64,000 bases of DNA from Caulobacter sp. BP25. GTDB lineage: Bacteria; Pseudomonadota; Alphaproteobacteria; Caulobacterales; Caulobacteraceae. Each line of letters opens with the position of its first letter. Positions within the stretch are counted from its first letter, which is position 1. The notes under the pieces are model-generated. The model had not been told where the DNA came from, did no database searches, and saw nothing but the letters and a program-made list of their open reading frames with translations. Of the stretch, positions 7,953 through 17,037 are shown piece by piece. The position numbers were made by a program, and so were the translations under genes. The stretch covers positions 1 through 64,000 of the forward strand of contig NZ_PEGH01000003.1 of NCBI RefSeq assembly GCF_002737755.1, in the 5' to 3' direction.

Positions 7953-9778
7953 GGCGCGGCCTTGCGAAGGGTCAGGGTAAACGTCGCGCCTTGCCCGGGC
8001 GTCGAGGTCGCGGTCAGCTCGCCGCCGAAGTCTGCGGCGATGTCGTGGGCGATGACGAGGCCAAGGCCCAAGCCCCGCGGCTTCGTGGTCAGGAACGGCG
8101 TGAACAGCGCGCGCTCCACTTCGGCCGATAGGCCAGGGCCGTTGTCGCCGACGATGATCGCGACCGTGTCCCCGTGATCTTGCACCGATAGCGTGACAAC
8201 CCCGTCTGCTCGGCTCTCTACCGCTTCGAAGGCGTTCTGCAGCAGATTGACCAGCACTTGCTCAAGCCGGACGCGCTCTCCCAGCACGCGTAGTCCCGCC
8301 GTCCCGCCTTGCCGAACAAATCGTGCGTCCTGCCGCCTTGACCGACTGGCGGTCAGCAACACCGAACCGTCGATCACCTCGGTGACCAAGGTCGGCTCGA
8401 CCCGGCCGTCGGCCTTGCGCGCGAAGGCCCGCAGTCCGTCGGTGATCCGGCCTATACGCTCGGTCATGGCGACGATGGCCGAGAGGATATCGCCGAGCGT
8501 GTCGGAGCGGCCGCGGGCGACCAGCAGTAGGCCGTTGTCGGCGTTGGCCCGGATCGCCCCCACGGGCTGGTTGATCTCGTGGGCCACGCCAGCTGCGATC
8601 TGTCCGAGCGAGGCCAGCTTGTTGGCCTGCACCAAGTCGGCCTGCAGCGAGCGAAGCTTCGTCTCCGCGCGTTGCCGTTCCTCGACCTCGTACAACAAGG
8701 CGCGATTTGTCTCGGTCAGCTCGACGGTGCGCGCCTCGACCCGCCGTTCCAACTCTTGGCGGGCCTCTTGATCGCGCAGCGCGGCCAAGCGGGCGCGTCC
8801 TCGCCGCACCCACAGCCAGAGCGCCGCAGCGCTCATCAAGGTCCAAACCAGGGCCGTGATCCATCGCGCCGCCACGGCTGCCTGTTCGGCGGGAAGGGCG
8901 GTGCTGAGGAGATGAAGTGTCCAGCCGGGCGCAACCTCGGGCAGGCGGGTCTCGATCAGGCGCTCGGCGCGGGGCGTGTCGGTCCGGATCACGGCGGCGG
9001 ACGTCTGGCGCAAGGGCAGGGGACCAAAGGTCGCCGCCCCGTATTGCCCCTGGGCGCGTAGGGCGTCGCGCTCGGACGGCCGTAGAGAGCCGCGCACCAA
9101 GAAGCGCCATTCCGGCTGGCTGGTGATCAGCACCAAGCCTTGGCGGTCCACGACAAAGGCAGGTTCGCCGATCGCGCGCCAGGCAGCCTCGACGTCGTCG
9201 AACTCTAACTTGACCACGATCACGCCCAAGGGGCCCGCCGCGCCATTCACCCGGCGCGCGAGGTACAGGCCGGGCTTGCGGCTGACCGTGCCCAGGGCGA
9301 ACTGCTCCGCATAGCCCTGGCGCAGGGCGTCGGTGAAATATGGGCGGAAGCGATAGTCGGATCCAACGAAGGTGGTCGGCAGCCGCCAGTTGCTGGCGGC
9401 AGCGGTGACGCCATCGGCCGTGATCACATAGACCGCAGCGGCGCGCGCCTGGGCGCCAAGCGCCTCCAGCTTGCGCGAGAGCGCGTTCAACCGGGCCGGG
9501 GAGCGAGTCGTCAGGGCTGCCTTCAGGTCGGCGTCGTCGGCCAGGACCAGCGGCAGGGCGCGCTGCTTGTCGAGCTCGCTACGCAGCACTGCCGCGTGCA
9601 ACGCGGCCGAAGCCGTCGCCCGCGTCCGCAAAGCATCCATCGCCCGCTGCTCGACCAATGCTCCCACCGTCCAGGTCAGCATGGCGCCCAGCAACGCCGC
9701 CGCCACCACGAACATGGCCAGCCGCGCGTTCGAAATGGTCGGCCCAGTCGCCGGCATCTGTGAAGGAGTGTGTTTCAT
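7949..9778 (-). CDS. dctB: DctB-like sensor histidine kinase
   Basis: A 609-residue membrane sensor kinase for C4-dicarboxylates. A first membrane helix at about 20-42 is followed by a large periplasmic double-PAS sensor (to about 300), a second helix (WITALVWTLMSAAALWLWV), a coiled-coil stretch (RRVEARTVELTETNRALLYEVEERQRAETKLRSLQ region), then the dimerisation domain with the phospho-acceptor His in GVAHEINQPVGAI and an ATPase domain with N box (LLQNAFEAV) and G boxes (DNGPGLS, GLGLGL). The open frame reaches a GTG at 9787; I use the ATG at 9778. Its stop overlaps the start of the response regulator (ATGA), and dctA diverges from it. Confidence 0.9.
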   Translation of the reverse strand: MKHTPSQMPATGPTISNARLAMFVVAAALLGAMLTWTVGALVEQRAMDALRTRATASAALHAAVLRSELDKQRALPLVLADDADLKAALTTRSPARLNALSRKLEALGAQARAAAVYVITADGVTAAASNWRLPTTFVGSDYRFRPYFTDALRQGYAEQFALGTVSRKPGLYLARRVNGAAGPLGVIVVKLEFDDVEAAWRAIGEPAFVVDRQGLVLITSQPEWRFLVRGSLRPSERDALRAQGQYGAATFGPLPLRQTSAAVIRTDTPRAERLIETRLPEVAPGWTLHLLSTALPAEQAAVAARWITALVWTLMSAAALWLWVRRGRARLAALRDQEARQELERRVEARTVELTETNRALLYEVEERQRAETKLRSLQADLVQANKLASLGQIAAGVAHEINQPVGAIRANADNGLLLVARGRSDTLGDILSAIVAMTERIGRITDGLRAFARKADGRVEPTLVTEVIDGSVLLTASRSRRQDARFVRQGGTAGLRVLGERVRLEQVLVNLLQNAFEAVESRADGVVTLSVQDHGDTVAIIVGDNGPGLSAEVERALFTPFLTTKPRGLGLGLVIAHDIAADFGGELTATSTPGQGATFTLTLRKAAP

Positions 9779-9842
9779 ATTCCACACAAAGAGCTCTTGA
9801 TCTGAGCGAAGTATGACACGATTTTGGCGACCTAGACGAGCT

Positions 9843-9872
9843 CATGAAGGCACAATATTTCTATTGTTCATG
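9843..9872. promoter_or_regulatory. Inverted repeat in the dctB-dctA divergent region
   Basis: ACAATA (9852-9857) and TATTGT (9862-9867) form a perfect inverted repeat with a 4-base loop, flanked by CATGAA (9843-9848) and TTCATG (9867-9872), offset by a short bulge. It is AT-rich in a GC-rich genome and lies 115-145 bases before dctA, a plausible place for a DctD-type activator site. Confidence 0.35.
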
Positions 9873-9986
9873 GGCTTATGCGATTTCTCACGAGGTCTCT
9901 CCCGCTCATGCAGACCCGCGCTCACTGTTGGCTTAAGCGCCCGACTTGAAAGGACGCATGGGGAAGCTAGCCCAGGAGCCCGCCGA

Positions 9987-11315
9987 ATGATCCCGCAAGC
10001 CACGTCCGCCGCGCCGCCGCGTTCCGGCCCCTGGTATGCCCACCTCTACGTCCAGGTGCTGGTCGCCATCGTCGCTGGGGCTCTCATCGGACACTTCTTG
10101 CCGAAGTTCGGCGCTGACCTGAAGCCGCTGGGCGACGCCTTCATCAAACTGGTTAAGATGGTCATCGCCCCCGTGATCTTCCTGACCATCGTCACGGGCA
10201 TCGCCGGCATGCGCGACCTGGGTAAGTTCGGGCGGGTGGTGCTGAAGGCCTTCGCCTATTTCCTGACCTTCTCCACCCTGGCCCTGGTGCTAGGCATGGT
10301 GGTCGGCAATCTGGTCCAACCCGGCGCCGGCATGAACATAGACCCGGCGACCTTGCACAGCGAGAAAGTCGCTGACTATGCCGCCAAGGCCCACGAAACG
10401 ACTATCGTCGGCTTTCTCAGCAACATCATTCCGACCACGGTGACCGGGGCCTTCGCCGACGGCGACATTCTTCAGGTGCTGTTCTTCTCGATCCTGTTCG
10501 GCGTGTCGCTTGTCCTGGTCGGTGACAAGGGCCGTCCGGTGGTCGACCTGCTGGAATCGATCGCCCACGCCTTCTTCCGCCTGGTCGGCATTCTGATGAA
10601 GGCCGCGCCGATCGGCGCCTTTGGGGCCTTCGCCTTCACCATAGGCAAATATGGCATCTCCTCTGTGATCAACCTGGCCGCGCTAGTCGGAACTTTCTAC
10701 GCCACTTCGCTCATCTTCGTGCTGGTGGTGCTGGGCGCGGTGGCCTGGTTCAACGGCTTCTCAATCCTCAAGCTGATCCGCTACCTGAAGAGCGAGCTGT
10801 TGCTGGTGCTGGGCACCAGCTCTTCGGAATCGGCCTTACCCAGCCTGATAGACAAGATGGAACGCGCCGGTTGCGCTAAGCCCGTCGTGGGTCTGGTCGT
10901 GCCGACCGGCTATTCGTTCAATCTCGACGGCACCAACATCTACATGACCCTGGCGGCCCTGTTCATCGCCCAGGCTACCGGCGTCCACCTTTCGCTAGGT
11001 GACCAACTGCTGTTGCTGAGCGTGGCCATGCTGTCGTCCAAGGGTGCGGCCGGCGTCACGGGCGCGGGCTTCATCACTCTGGCGGCCACGCTATCGGTGG
11101 TGCCCAGCGTACCGGTCGCCGGAATGGCTCTGATCCTTGGCGTCGACCGCTTCATGAGTGAATGCCGGGCTCTCACCAACTTCATCGGCAACGCCGTGGC
11201 CACCATCGTCGTCAGCCGCTGGGAAAAGGCTCTCGATAAGGACGCTCTCGACGCGGCCCTGGCCGGCCACGTCGCGCCTTCCGACGCCGAGCCGCTTCCG
11301 GTCGCAGCCGAGTAG
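9987..11315 (+). CDS. dctA: C4-dicarboxylate:cation symporter DctA
   Basis: A 442-residue DAACS-family carrier that takes up succinate, fumarate and malate across the inner membrane. Diagnostic motifs are [14 protein letters not shown] in the first third, the serine-rich re-entrant loop TSSSESALP, the [12 protein letters not shown] motif ([21 protein letters not shown] region) and [12 protein letters not shown]. The frame is open upstream to 9813, but the ATG at 9987 follows AGGAG by eight bases and gives the usual family length and N-terminus ([20 protein letters not shown] region). It is divergent from dctBD and followed by an intrinsic-type hairpin. Confidence 0.95.
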   Translation: MIPQATSAAPPRSGPWYAHLYVQVLVAIVAGALIGHFLPKFGADLKPLGDAFIKLVKMVIAPVIFLTIVTGIAGMRDLGKFGRVVLKAFAYFLTFSTLALVLGMVVGNLVQPGAGMNIDPATLHSEKVADYAAKAHETTIVGFLSNIIPTTVTGAFADGDILQVLFFSILFGVSLVLVGDKGRPVVDLLESIAHAFFRLVGILMKAAPIGAFGAFAFTIGKYGISSVINLAALVGTFYATSLIFVLVVLGAVAWFNGFSILKLIRYLKSELLLVLGTSSSESALPSLIDKMERAGCAKPVVGLVVPTGYSFNLDGTNIYMTLAALFIAQATGVHLSLGDQLLLLSVAMLSSKGAAGVTGAGFITLAATLSVVPSVPVAGMALILGVDRFMSECRALTNFIGNAVATIVVSRWEKALDKDALDAALAGHVAPSDAEPLPVAAE

Positions 11316-11329
11316 TTCCCTTCGGCAGC

Positions 11330-11350
11330 AGAGCCGCCTAAGGCGGCTCT
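11330..11350 (+). terminator. Terminator hairpin after dctA
   Basis: AGAGCCGCC (11330-11338), loop TAA, GGCGGCTCT (11342-11350): a perfect 9-base stem with a 3-base loop, 14 bases after the dctA stop. The following bases (CGTCGTT) have no full T tract. Confidence 0.65.
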
Positions 11351-11488
11351 CGTCGTTGCACGGGCATGACGCTCGTCACCTGCCGGCAGCGGAGAGCGGG
11401 CATTGGGCACTTCAAGTACGCTCGACTCGCACTTAAGCTGAAACGCCTTGCTGCGCAATTTAAGCGCACAGCGTCGAAGTGAGGGCCT

Positions 11489-11782
11489 ATGCAACTCCGA
11501 ACAATAGGCGGCCAAATAAGAGCTGGGGCCATGTTCCGATTGATTGTGACCGGCTACATCATTGGCGCGGGAGTAATCTTCGGCCCATTGTTCTTGCTAG
11601 CGACGGTGGTGATGGGCCTTCAGTATCCGCGCGTGTTCGTGGGCGGTCTGTTGCAGCTTCTCTTTCTGCCAATCATTCTAGGGATTCAGTCCGTGTTATT
11701 TGGCGGCGTGATTGTTCTGGGCCTTTGGCTGTATCAGAAGCGCAGGCCGATCTTGGCCGTGGATGGTGACGAAGCATCCTAG
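11489..11782 (+). CDS. Small hypothetical membrane protein
   Basis: A 97-residue protein I do not recognise. Two or three strongly hydrophobic helices are visible (IVTGYIIGAGVIFGPLFLLA, about 18-42, and FVGGLLQLLFLPIILGIQ through VLFGGVIVLGLWLY, about 50-82), followed by a basic then acidic tail (KRRPILAVDGDEAS). The ATG at 11489 follows GAGGG; an internal ATG at residue 15 is also possible. It stands alone downstream of the dctA terminator, with no conserved partner in view. Confidence 0.55.
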   Translation: MQLRTIGGQIRAGAMFRLIVTGYIIGAGVIFGPLFLLATVVMGLQYPRVFVGGLLQLLFLPIILGIQSVLFGGVIVLGLWLYQKRRPILAVDGDEAS

Positions 11783-12151
11783 GCGGAGACGCCGCGCGTC
11801 GAGAAGGAGGCCTATCCGCCGTACGACTAGGGACGGGAGCGGTCGAAGGCGCCAACGATGCAGCGCCCAGAGTTCGGCGGCGCACAATGTCGGCTATTCG
11901 CGCTCATGGTTCTTGCGGAACCTCCGGACCTATCGGTCTTGGCTGTTGAAGCAATACCGCCATAGCAGGATCGCCGGTTGGAAAATCGTGTTCAGGCTTG
12001 GGTCTGACTCTTCGCTTCCCTTGAGCGGCTTCGTGAAGGCCAAGGCGAAGTGAGCAGCAGCCTACCCGCCGGTGGATGACTAAAGATTTCGACAGCGGCG
12101 GTCGCATGGGTGGAAACTTCTAGGGAGGGTCCTAACAGCCTCTGGAAGTCC
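11783..12151. other. Intergenic stretch without a recognisable gene
   Basis: About 370 bases between the small membrane protein and the DUF4331 gene. Short open frames here have no recognisable protein character. It must hold the promoter of the 12152-16204 operon, but I see no clear box. Confidence 0.5.
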
Positions 12152-13339
12152 ATGCGCTCGGTTCTCTCTCTCGCCTTCGTCTTGGCTCTCGTTGGCGCAG
12201 CGCAAGGCGCCTTGGCCTCGGATCATCTCGATACGCCTCGCGTCATCGCCGATCCGCGCGCCGATATCGGCGATCTCTACGCCTGGATTTCGCCAGATGG
12301 GCGAAGACTGAACGTGGCGCTGCCGATCGTGGGTCACGACTTCTCCGATCGGCTGACCTATGCCATCCACATTGAAAGTGGGCCGCGCTACGGCGCGACG
12401 ACCGCCGCTGTTGCGCTATCCTGCCGTTTTCCGAAGGGCGAGACGGAATGCCGCCTCGGTCGCGATCTGGCGCGCGGTGATGGTGACATCCCTCGTGGCC
12501 TCGTCAGTCGATCAGGACGTTTCCGCGTCTTCGCGGGCCTGCGCGATGATCCGTTCTTCAACAATGTCCGCGGCACGCGCGCGGCTTACGATATCGCGGC
12601 CAAGGCGCTGCAGGCCGGCGCAACCACCGACGCGGCGGGGTGTCCCGCCTTTGCCCCGGCGACCGTGGAGGCCATACGCGATCAGTGGTCCCATACCGCC
12701 GGGGGGCCTCCGCAGAACCTGCTCGCCGGATGGAAGCCGGCCAGCATCGTCGCGCAAATCGACCTGCACGCTGTCACGCGCGGAGGACCGATCCTGGCGC
12801 TTTGGGCCACGACCACCTCCAGAGAACGCCAGATCGATCGGGCGGGCAGGGTGCTGACGGGTAACGCGTTGCTGGGCACGATCGCCGGCGGCGACGAGAG
12901 CAGCCGGCTGAAAGAGGCGTACAACGCCGCAGCGCCCGCCGACGGCGAACGCTTCGTCGCCGAGATCGAGAAGGGCCTGGGCCTCTATGACGGCTTTGAC
13001 GGCCTCTGCGGCAACCAGCTTCTGGCCGGTCCGCGCGCCGAGCCGCATCGCTATCGCGCCCTGGCGCGGATGCTGGCCGACGATCGCCTCTGGCTGAACA
13101 GCGCCGCCCACATTTGCACGACCCTGATGTCTGTCGAGACGGCGGCGCTCGCCGGATGGTCCACGGCCGGCGACTGTGGCGGCCGCGCGCCCAGCTACAA
13201 TGCGGTGAACGTGTACCGCTCGCTCCTTGTCGCGGGTGACTATACGGCGATCAGCGACGGCTTGAGCCGGGATGAGAAAACCTCGTCGGACGCGGATTTT
13301 CCGTTCCTTTCGCCGCCTTCGCCGCATGGCCAACCCTGA
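12152..13339 (+). CDS. DUF4331 family secreted protein
   Basis: A 395-residue protein of the DUF4331 family, of unknown function. The start at 12152 gives a textbook signal peptide (MRSVLSLAFVLALVGAAQG, cleavage near ALA-S) and then the family signature SDHLDTPRVIADPRADIGDLYAW; the in-frame ATG 42 bases upstream would hide it. Paired cysteines in the mature part (CRFPKGETEC, CGNQ, CTTLM, DCGG) suggest periplasmic disulphides. It is first in a tight operon: its stop shares a base with the start of the DUF4198 gene (TGATG). Related proteins are often found with metal- or stress-associated secreted proteins; a precise role cannot be inferred. Confidence 0.8.
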   Translation: MRSVLSLAFVLALVGAAQGALASDHLDTPRVIADPRADIGDLYAWISPDGRRLNVALPIVGHDFSDRLTYAIHIESGPRYGATTAAVALSCRFPKGETECRLGRDLARGDGDIPRGLVSRSGRFRVFAGLRDDPFFNNVRGTRAAYDIAAKALQAGATTDAAGCPAFAPATVEAIRDQWSHTAGGPPQNLLAGWKPASIVAQIDLHAVTRGGPILALWATTTSRERQIDRAGRVLTGNALLGTIAGGDESSRLKEAYNAAAPADGERFVAEIEKGLGLYDGFDGLCGNQLLAGPRAEPHRYRALARMLADDRLWLNSAAHICTTLMSVETAALAGWSTAGDCGGRAPSYNAVNVYRSLLVAGDYTAISDGLSRDEKTSSDADFPFLSPPSPHGQP

Positions 13340-14145
13340 TGCGCCTTCGTCATCTGGCTATCACCCTGTGCCTGCTGCCCAGCCTCGCGCGGGCGCACGA
13401 TTTCTGGCTGCAGCCGCAAAGCCACCGCTTGACCGCAGGCGTCGCTACGCCGCTGACCTTGCAGGTCGGTCATGGCCCTGATCAGCGGCGCTCTCCGATC
13501 CGGAAGGACAGGATTCTCGGCTTCATCGCAGCCAGCCAGAATGGCCGGCTGGATCTCATGGAAAGCCTTCATCCGGGAGACCGGGACGAGGATGGCCAGC
13601 TGCGCCTGCAAACGGCCGGTCTTTATGTTCTGATGCTATGGACGGACAGTCGAGCGGAAAGCCGGCTGCCCGCTGCTCGCTTCAATGACTATCTCGACGC
13701 CGAAGGGTTGACGCCCGCTTTGGAGGCGCGCCGCCGCGAAGGTCTGTCCGACCGCGACGGCTCGGAACGCTATGGCCGGGTGGCAAAGACCCTCGTGCGT
13801 GTCGGCGAGGGCGGCGGGCGACCGCCGCTCACGCCCTTGGGGGCGCCGCTAGAGATCGTACCGGAAGCCGATCCCTGGTCGGATCCGACGCGGCTTCCGG
13901 TACGGGTTTACTGGCAAGGCCGCCCGCTGGCGGACGCCTTAGTCAAGCTCACCGACCTCGCGCATGACTTTGAGCCGATCGCGGCGATCCGCACCAACGC
14001 CGCCGGTCGTGCGCTGTTCGTCCTGCCCCGTCAGACCCGCTGGAGGCTCAACGTGGTGTGGACTCGGCCGCTTCCGCCGACCGCCGAGGTCGACTTCGAG
14101 ACCACGTTCTCGAGCCTGAGCTTCAGCAACGAGTCGGATCGCTAA
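13339..14145 (+). CDS. DUF4198 domain periplasmic protein
   Basis: A 268-residue secreted protein with a signal peptide (MRLRHLAITLCLLPSLARA) followed at once by the family hallmark HDFWLQP, typical of DUF4198 proteins, some of which accompany nickel or cobalt transport. A beta-rich N-terminal region and a C-terminal Ig-like domain are visible (VRVYWQGRPLADALVKL; NAAGRALFVLP; WRLNVVWTRP). The mature N-terminal His of HDFW is a possible metal ligand. It is translationally coupled to the DUF4331 gene and followed by a Cys-rich miniprotein, which together suggest a role in envelope metal handling (inference). Confidence 0.8.
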   Translation: MRLRHLAITLCLLPSLARAHDFWLQPQSHRLTAGVATPLTLQVGHGPDQRRSPIRKDRILGFIAASQNGRLDLMESLHPGDRDEDGQLRLQTAGLYVLMLWTDSRAESRLPAARFNDYLDAEGLTPALEARRREGLSDRDGSERYGRVAKTLVRVGEGGGRPPLTPLGAPLEIVPEADPWSDPTRLPVRVYWQGRPLADALVKLTDLAHDFEPIAAIRTNAAGRALFVLPRQTRWRLNVVWTRPLPPTAEVDFETTFSSLSFSNESDR

Positions 14146-14213
14146 AGATCATGACAGCGACCGACCGACACAGCGTGTTTCTCCGTGGGTCCACGTCGAC
14201 TTGGAGAACAACC

Positions 14214-14366
14214 ATGGACCCGAGAACCTGCGCCGCCTGCGACTGCGAGCTGGAGGCTGATCCCATCATCGTCACGCTCGGCGGACGCACCGTCGAAGTC
14301 TGCTGCGCCGAATGCGCCAACCTGCTCGGCGAGGCGCAGGCCGCTATCGCCGGTCCGGAGGCCTGA
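14214..14366 (+). CDS. Cys-rich 50-residue metal-binding-like protein
   Basis: A 50-residue protein with six cysteines arranged CAACDC (residues 6-11) and CCAEC (residues 30-34), separated by a short beta-hairpin-like stretch (IIVTLGGRTVEV). This treble-clef-like spacing resembles TRASH/YHS-type metal sensors or zinc-binding miniproteins. The ATG at 14214 follows GGAGAA by seven bases; the frame is open further upstream, but those residues lack family character. It lies 68 bases after the DUF4198 stop and four bases before the hydrolase, so it belongs to the same operon. It is cytoplasmic by sequence (no signal peptide). Confidence 0.65.
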   Translation: MDPRTCAACDCELEADPIIVTLGGRTVEVCCAECANLLGEAQAAIAGPEA

Positions 14367-14369
14367 ACC

Positions 14370-15371
14370 ATGGCCCTTCTTTCCTCCCGTCGCGCATGGC
14401 TGATGGCTGCATCGAGCCTCGCGAGCGCGGCTCTGCTGGGCACGCCCGCTCACGCGGTGACGGACGCCGAGCTCGACGCCGAAGCCTCTCGCCGCTGGGA
14501 TCGGGAGCGTCGCTTCCAGGCCACCCGTTTTGGCCGAACCGCCTATGTCGACCGTGGGGTTGGGCCAGTGGCTCTGTTTCTACATGGTTTTCCCCTCAGC
14601 GGCTTCCAATGGCGCGGCGCGATGGATCGCCTTTCCAGCGTTCGTCGATGCATCGCCCCCGATTGGATGGGCTTGGGCGCCACCGAGGTCGCGCGCGGCC
14701 AAGCGGTGACGTCGAACGATCAACTGGCGATGCTGGTCGCGTTCCTCGACGCCTTGTCGATCGAGGCGGTCGACGTGGTCGCCAACGATAGCGGCGGCGC
14801 TATCGCCCAGTTGCTGGCCGTGCGGCATCCCACACGTGTTCGCTCGCTGCTGCTGACCAACTGCGATGTCGAGCCCGACAGTCCGCCCGCGGCCTTGAAT
14901 CCCGTCTTCGAGCTGGCCGAAATGGGAATCTGGCCCGACGCCTGGCTTGAGCCATGGCTGAAGGACGGAGCCAAGGCCCGCGCGGCTGATGGGCTGGGCG
15001 GCATGTGCTACGCCAACCCAGCCCATCCCACGGACGCCGCGCTCCAACAGTATCTGGGCCCGATCCTGTCGTCGCTCGAGCGCAAGGACCTAGCCAACCG
15101 CTACGCCCTCGGGCTTCGTCCCAACCCCTTGGCGGGGATCGAACCGGCCCTGCGCCAGCTTCAGATTCCAACCCGGATCGTCTGGGGCATGAGCGACGAT
15201 ATTTTCGCCAAGGAAAGTCCAGACTATCTGGCGCGCATCTTGCCTCGCGTCGAAGGCGTGCGCCGGATCGCCGAGGCGAAGTTGTTTTTTCCCGAGGAGT
15301 ATCCGGATATCATCGCTCAGGAGGCGCGGGCTTTGTGGCGTGTCGCCGGGGAGAACGGTTCGCCGCGATGA
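14370..15371 (+). CDS. Tat-exported alpha/beta hydrolase, haloalkane dehalogenase-like, catalytic His replaced
   Basis: A 333-residue alpha/beta-hydrolase. The N-terminus carries a twin-arginine signal (SRRAWLMAASSLASAALL) ending PAHA. The oxyanion HGFPLSGFQW and the nucleophile elbow ANDSGG follow; the elbow places Asp where esterases have Ser, as in haloalkane dehalogenases. The acid may be Asp in WGMSDD. Where the catalytic His is expected (usually GHF before PEE), the protein reads AKLFFPEE, so Leu stands at that place. Either another His serves or the enzyme is inactive or different. It is coupled downstream to an AraC regulator (ATGA overlap). Confidence 0.82.
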   Translation: MALLSSRRAWLMAASSLASAALLGTPAHAVTDAELDAEASRRWDRERRFQATRFGRTAYVDRGVGPVALFLHGFPLSGFQWRGAMDRLSSVRRCIAPDWMGLGATEVARGQAVTSNDQLAMLVAFLDALSIEAVDVVANDSGGAIAQLLAVRHPTRVRSLLLTNCDVEPDSPPAALNPVFELAEMGIWPDAWLEPWLKDGAKARAADGLGGMCYANPAHPTDAALQQYLGPILSSLERKDLANRYALGLRPNPLAGIEPALRQLQIPTRIVWGMSDDIFAKESPDYLARILPRVEGVRRIAEAKLFFPEEYPDIIAQEARALWRVAGENGSPR

Positions 15372-16204
15372 GCGGATATGTCGTCGATCAGCTTCTGGAT
15401 ACGCCGACCCTCTCGCTGCACGACGTGGTCTGCGACGGCGCTTGTCGACATAAGAGCCCGGAGGAATGCGCGACGGGGACGCACCTCGTCTTTCCGTATC
15501 GTGGGCTCTTTATGCACCACCTGGGCCAGGACCGCGACGCGATGGCGGAGCCGAACCAGGTGATGTTCCTCAATGATGGCGAGGGTTTCAAGGTCAGCCA
15601 CCCCGTCGCCGGCGGCGACGCCTGCCTTTCGCTGTCATTGAGCCAGGAGATGCTGGCCGAGTTGACGCCCAAGGATCAGCTTCGCGCCGGCGCCGGCCTT
15701 CGTTTCGACCGTCAGCAGCGCCGGATTGATCCGCGCGCCCAGGCGCTTGTCGCTCTGCTTCGGCATGGCCTGAGGCGCGGCGCGATCGAAACGCTCGAAG
15801 CCGAAACCCTTGGCCTCACCCTGGTCAGGCGCGTCTTGGGCGAGCGTACCTCGCACGCCGCAGCGGCCAGCTGGGGCCGCCGCAAGCTGGCCGACCGAGC
15901 CAAGATGATCATCGCCGCCGATCTCTCCCGTCGGTGGACGTTAGGTGAGATCGCCACGGAAACGGGGGTGTCCCCGGTCTATCTGACCCAGGTCTTTCAG
16001 CAGGTAGAAGGCGTGCCGCTCTACCGGTACCAGCTGCGCCTGCGGCTGGCTCGGGCGCTGGATCTCCTGGACCAGTACGAACATCTCACACCCCTGGCTT
16101 TGGATCTCGGCTTTTCCAGCCACAGCCACTTTAGCGCCGCCTTCAAACAAGCCTACGGCCGCTCTCCTACAGAGATGCAGCGTCTCACGAGCCCGCGAGC
16201 GTAG
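15368..16204 (+). CDS. AraC family transcriptional regulator
   Basis: A 278-residue regulator. The C-terminal 100 residues hold two helix-turn-helices of the AraC/XylS type (WTLGEIATETGVSPVYLTQVFQ and LTPLALDLGFSSHSHFSAAFKQAYG, ending SPTEMQRL). The N-terminal half has a cupin-like sensor with several Cys/His (CDGACRHKSPEEC, HHLG), compatible with a metal or redox ligand. It starts inside the hydrolase stop codon (ATGA), so it is the last gene of the DUF4331-DUF4198-Cys protein-hydrolase operon and probably controls it. Confidence 0.88.
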   Translation: MSGYVVDQLLDTPTLSLHDVVCDGACRHKSPEECATGTHLVFPYRGLFMHHLGQDRDAMAEPNQVMFLNDGEGFKVSHPVAGGDACLSLSLSQEMLAELTPKDQLRAGAGLRFDRQQRRIDPRAQALVALLRHGLRRGAIETLEAETLGLTLVRRVLGERTSHAAAASWGRRKLADRAKMIIAADLSRRWTLGEIATETGVSPVYLTQVFQQVEGVPLYRYQLRLRLARALDLLDQYEHLTPLALDLGFSSHSHFSAAFKQAYGRSPTEMQRLTSPRA

Positions 16205-16331
16205 GCGCGCTGCAATGGCGACCCGAGAGTAAAATCCTACCCGTTCCAGGCCATAGACTCATTTGACGCCCGCTTCACGGCGCGGTGTTAGCAGGTGCGT
16301 CATGGGGCGCGAGCGGCGTAGTCCGATGGCG

Positions 16332-17030
16332 CTAGCTGGCTACGGCCTGGAGCCGATAGCCCATCCCGGGCTCAGTCAGGATCAGCCCGGGACGAGTCGG
16401 ATCGTCCTCGAGTTTCTGCCTGAGCTGGCCCACGAACACGCGTAGATACTGCGTGTCCTCGGCGTGCGCGGCGCCCCAGACGCTGATCAACAGCTCCTTG
16501 TGGGTCAGCACCTTGCCCGGCGACAGCGCCAGGCGGGCGAGGAGTTCGAACTCCTTGGGCGACAGCTTCACGGCCTCGCCGGCCTTGGTTACTAGACGCC
16601 GATCGAGGTCGATCACGATCTCGCCGAACGACAGCGGCCCGGCTGGACGCCTTGGAGCCGCGGACTGTCGGAGCGCCACGCGCAGCCGCGCCAGCAGTTC
16701 GCCGACGCCGAACGGCTTTTCGACATAGTCGTTAGCGCCGCGATCCAGGGCCGCGATCTTCTCGACCTCGCGGTCGCGGGCCGACAGGATCAGGATCGGG
16801 CCTTCGTAGAAGGCTCGGGCCTTCTCCAGCACGTCTTTGCCGTCCATGTCGGGCAAACCGAGATCCAGCACCACGGCGTCCGGCGACCACAGGGCGATGC
16901 CGCGCAGCCCCTCCTGGCCACTGTCGGCGCGCAGAGCCTCGTAGCCGGCCGCATCCAGAGCAGGGCCCAGGAACCGGTGAATCTGCGGCTCGTCGTCTAT
17001 GACGAGGATACGGTGGCGAAGCGCGCTCAT
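16332..17030 (-). CDS. kdpE: KdpE response regulator
   Basis: A 232-residue OmpR-class regulator of the potassium-transport operon. The receiver domain has the acidic pair IDDE, the phospho-acceptor Asp in VLDLGLPDMDG, and the conserved Lys in YVEKPF. The winged-helix DNA-binding domain has the typical LSPKEFELLARLALSPGKVL start. It begins eight bases after the KdpD stop and is the last gene of the kdp operon. It should bind the paired TTTA repeats upstream of the microprotein/kdpF start. Confidence 0.95.
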   Translation of the reverse strand: MSALRHRILVIDDEPQIHRFLGPALDAAGYEALRADSGQEGLRGIALWSPDAVVLDLGLPDMDGKDVLEKARAFYEGPILILSARDREVEKIAALDRGANDYVEKPFGVGELLARLRVALRQSAAPRRPAGPLSFGEIVIDLDRRLVTKAGEAVKLSPKEFELLARLALSPGKVLTHKELLISVWGAAHAEDTQYLRVFVGQLRQKLEDDPTRPGLILTEPGMGYRLQAVAS

Positions 17031-17037
17031 GCCGATG

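Noticed and set aside
9814..9828. Possible sigma-54 promoter before dctA (TGACACGATTTTGGC)
   Set aside because: The -12 GC fits and the spacing is right, but the invariant GG at -24 is GA; combined with the missing GAFTGA motif in the regulator it is not convincing.
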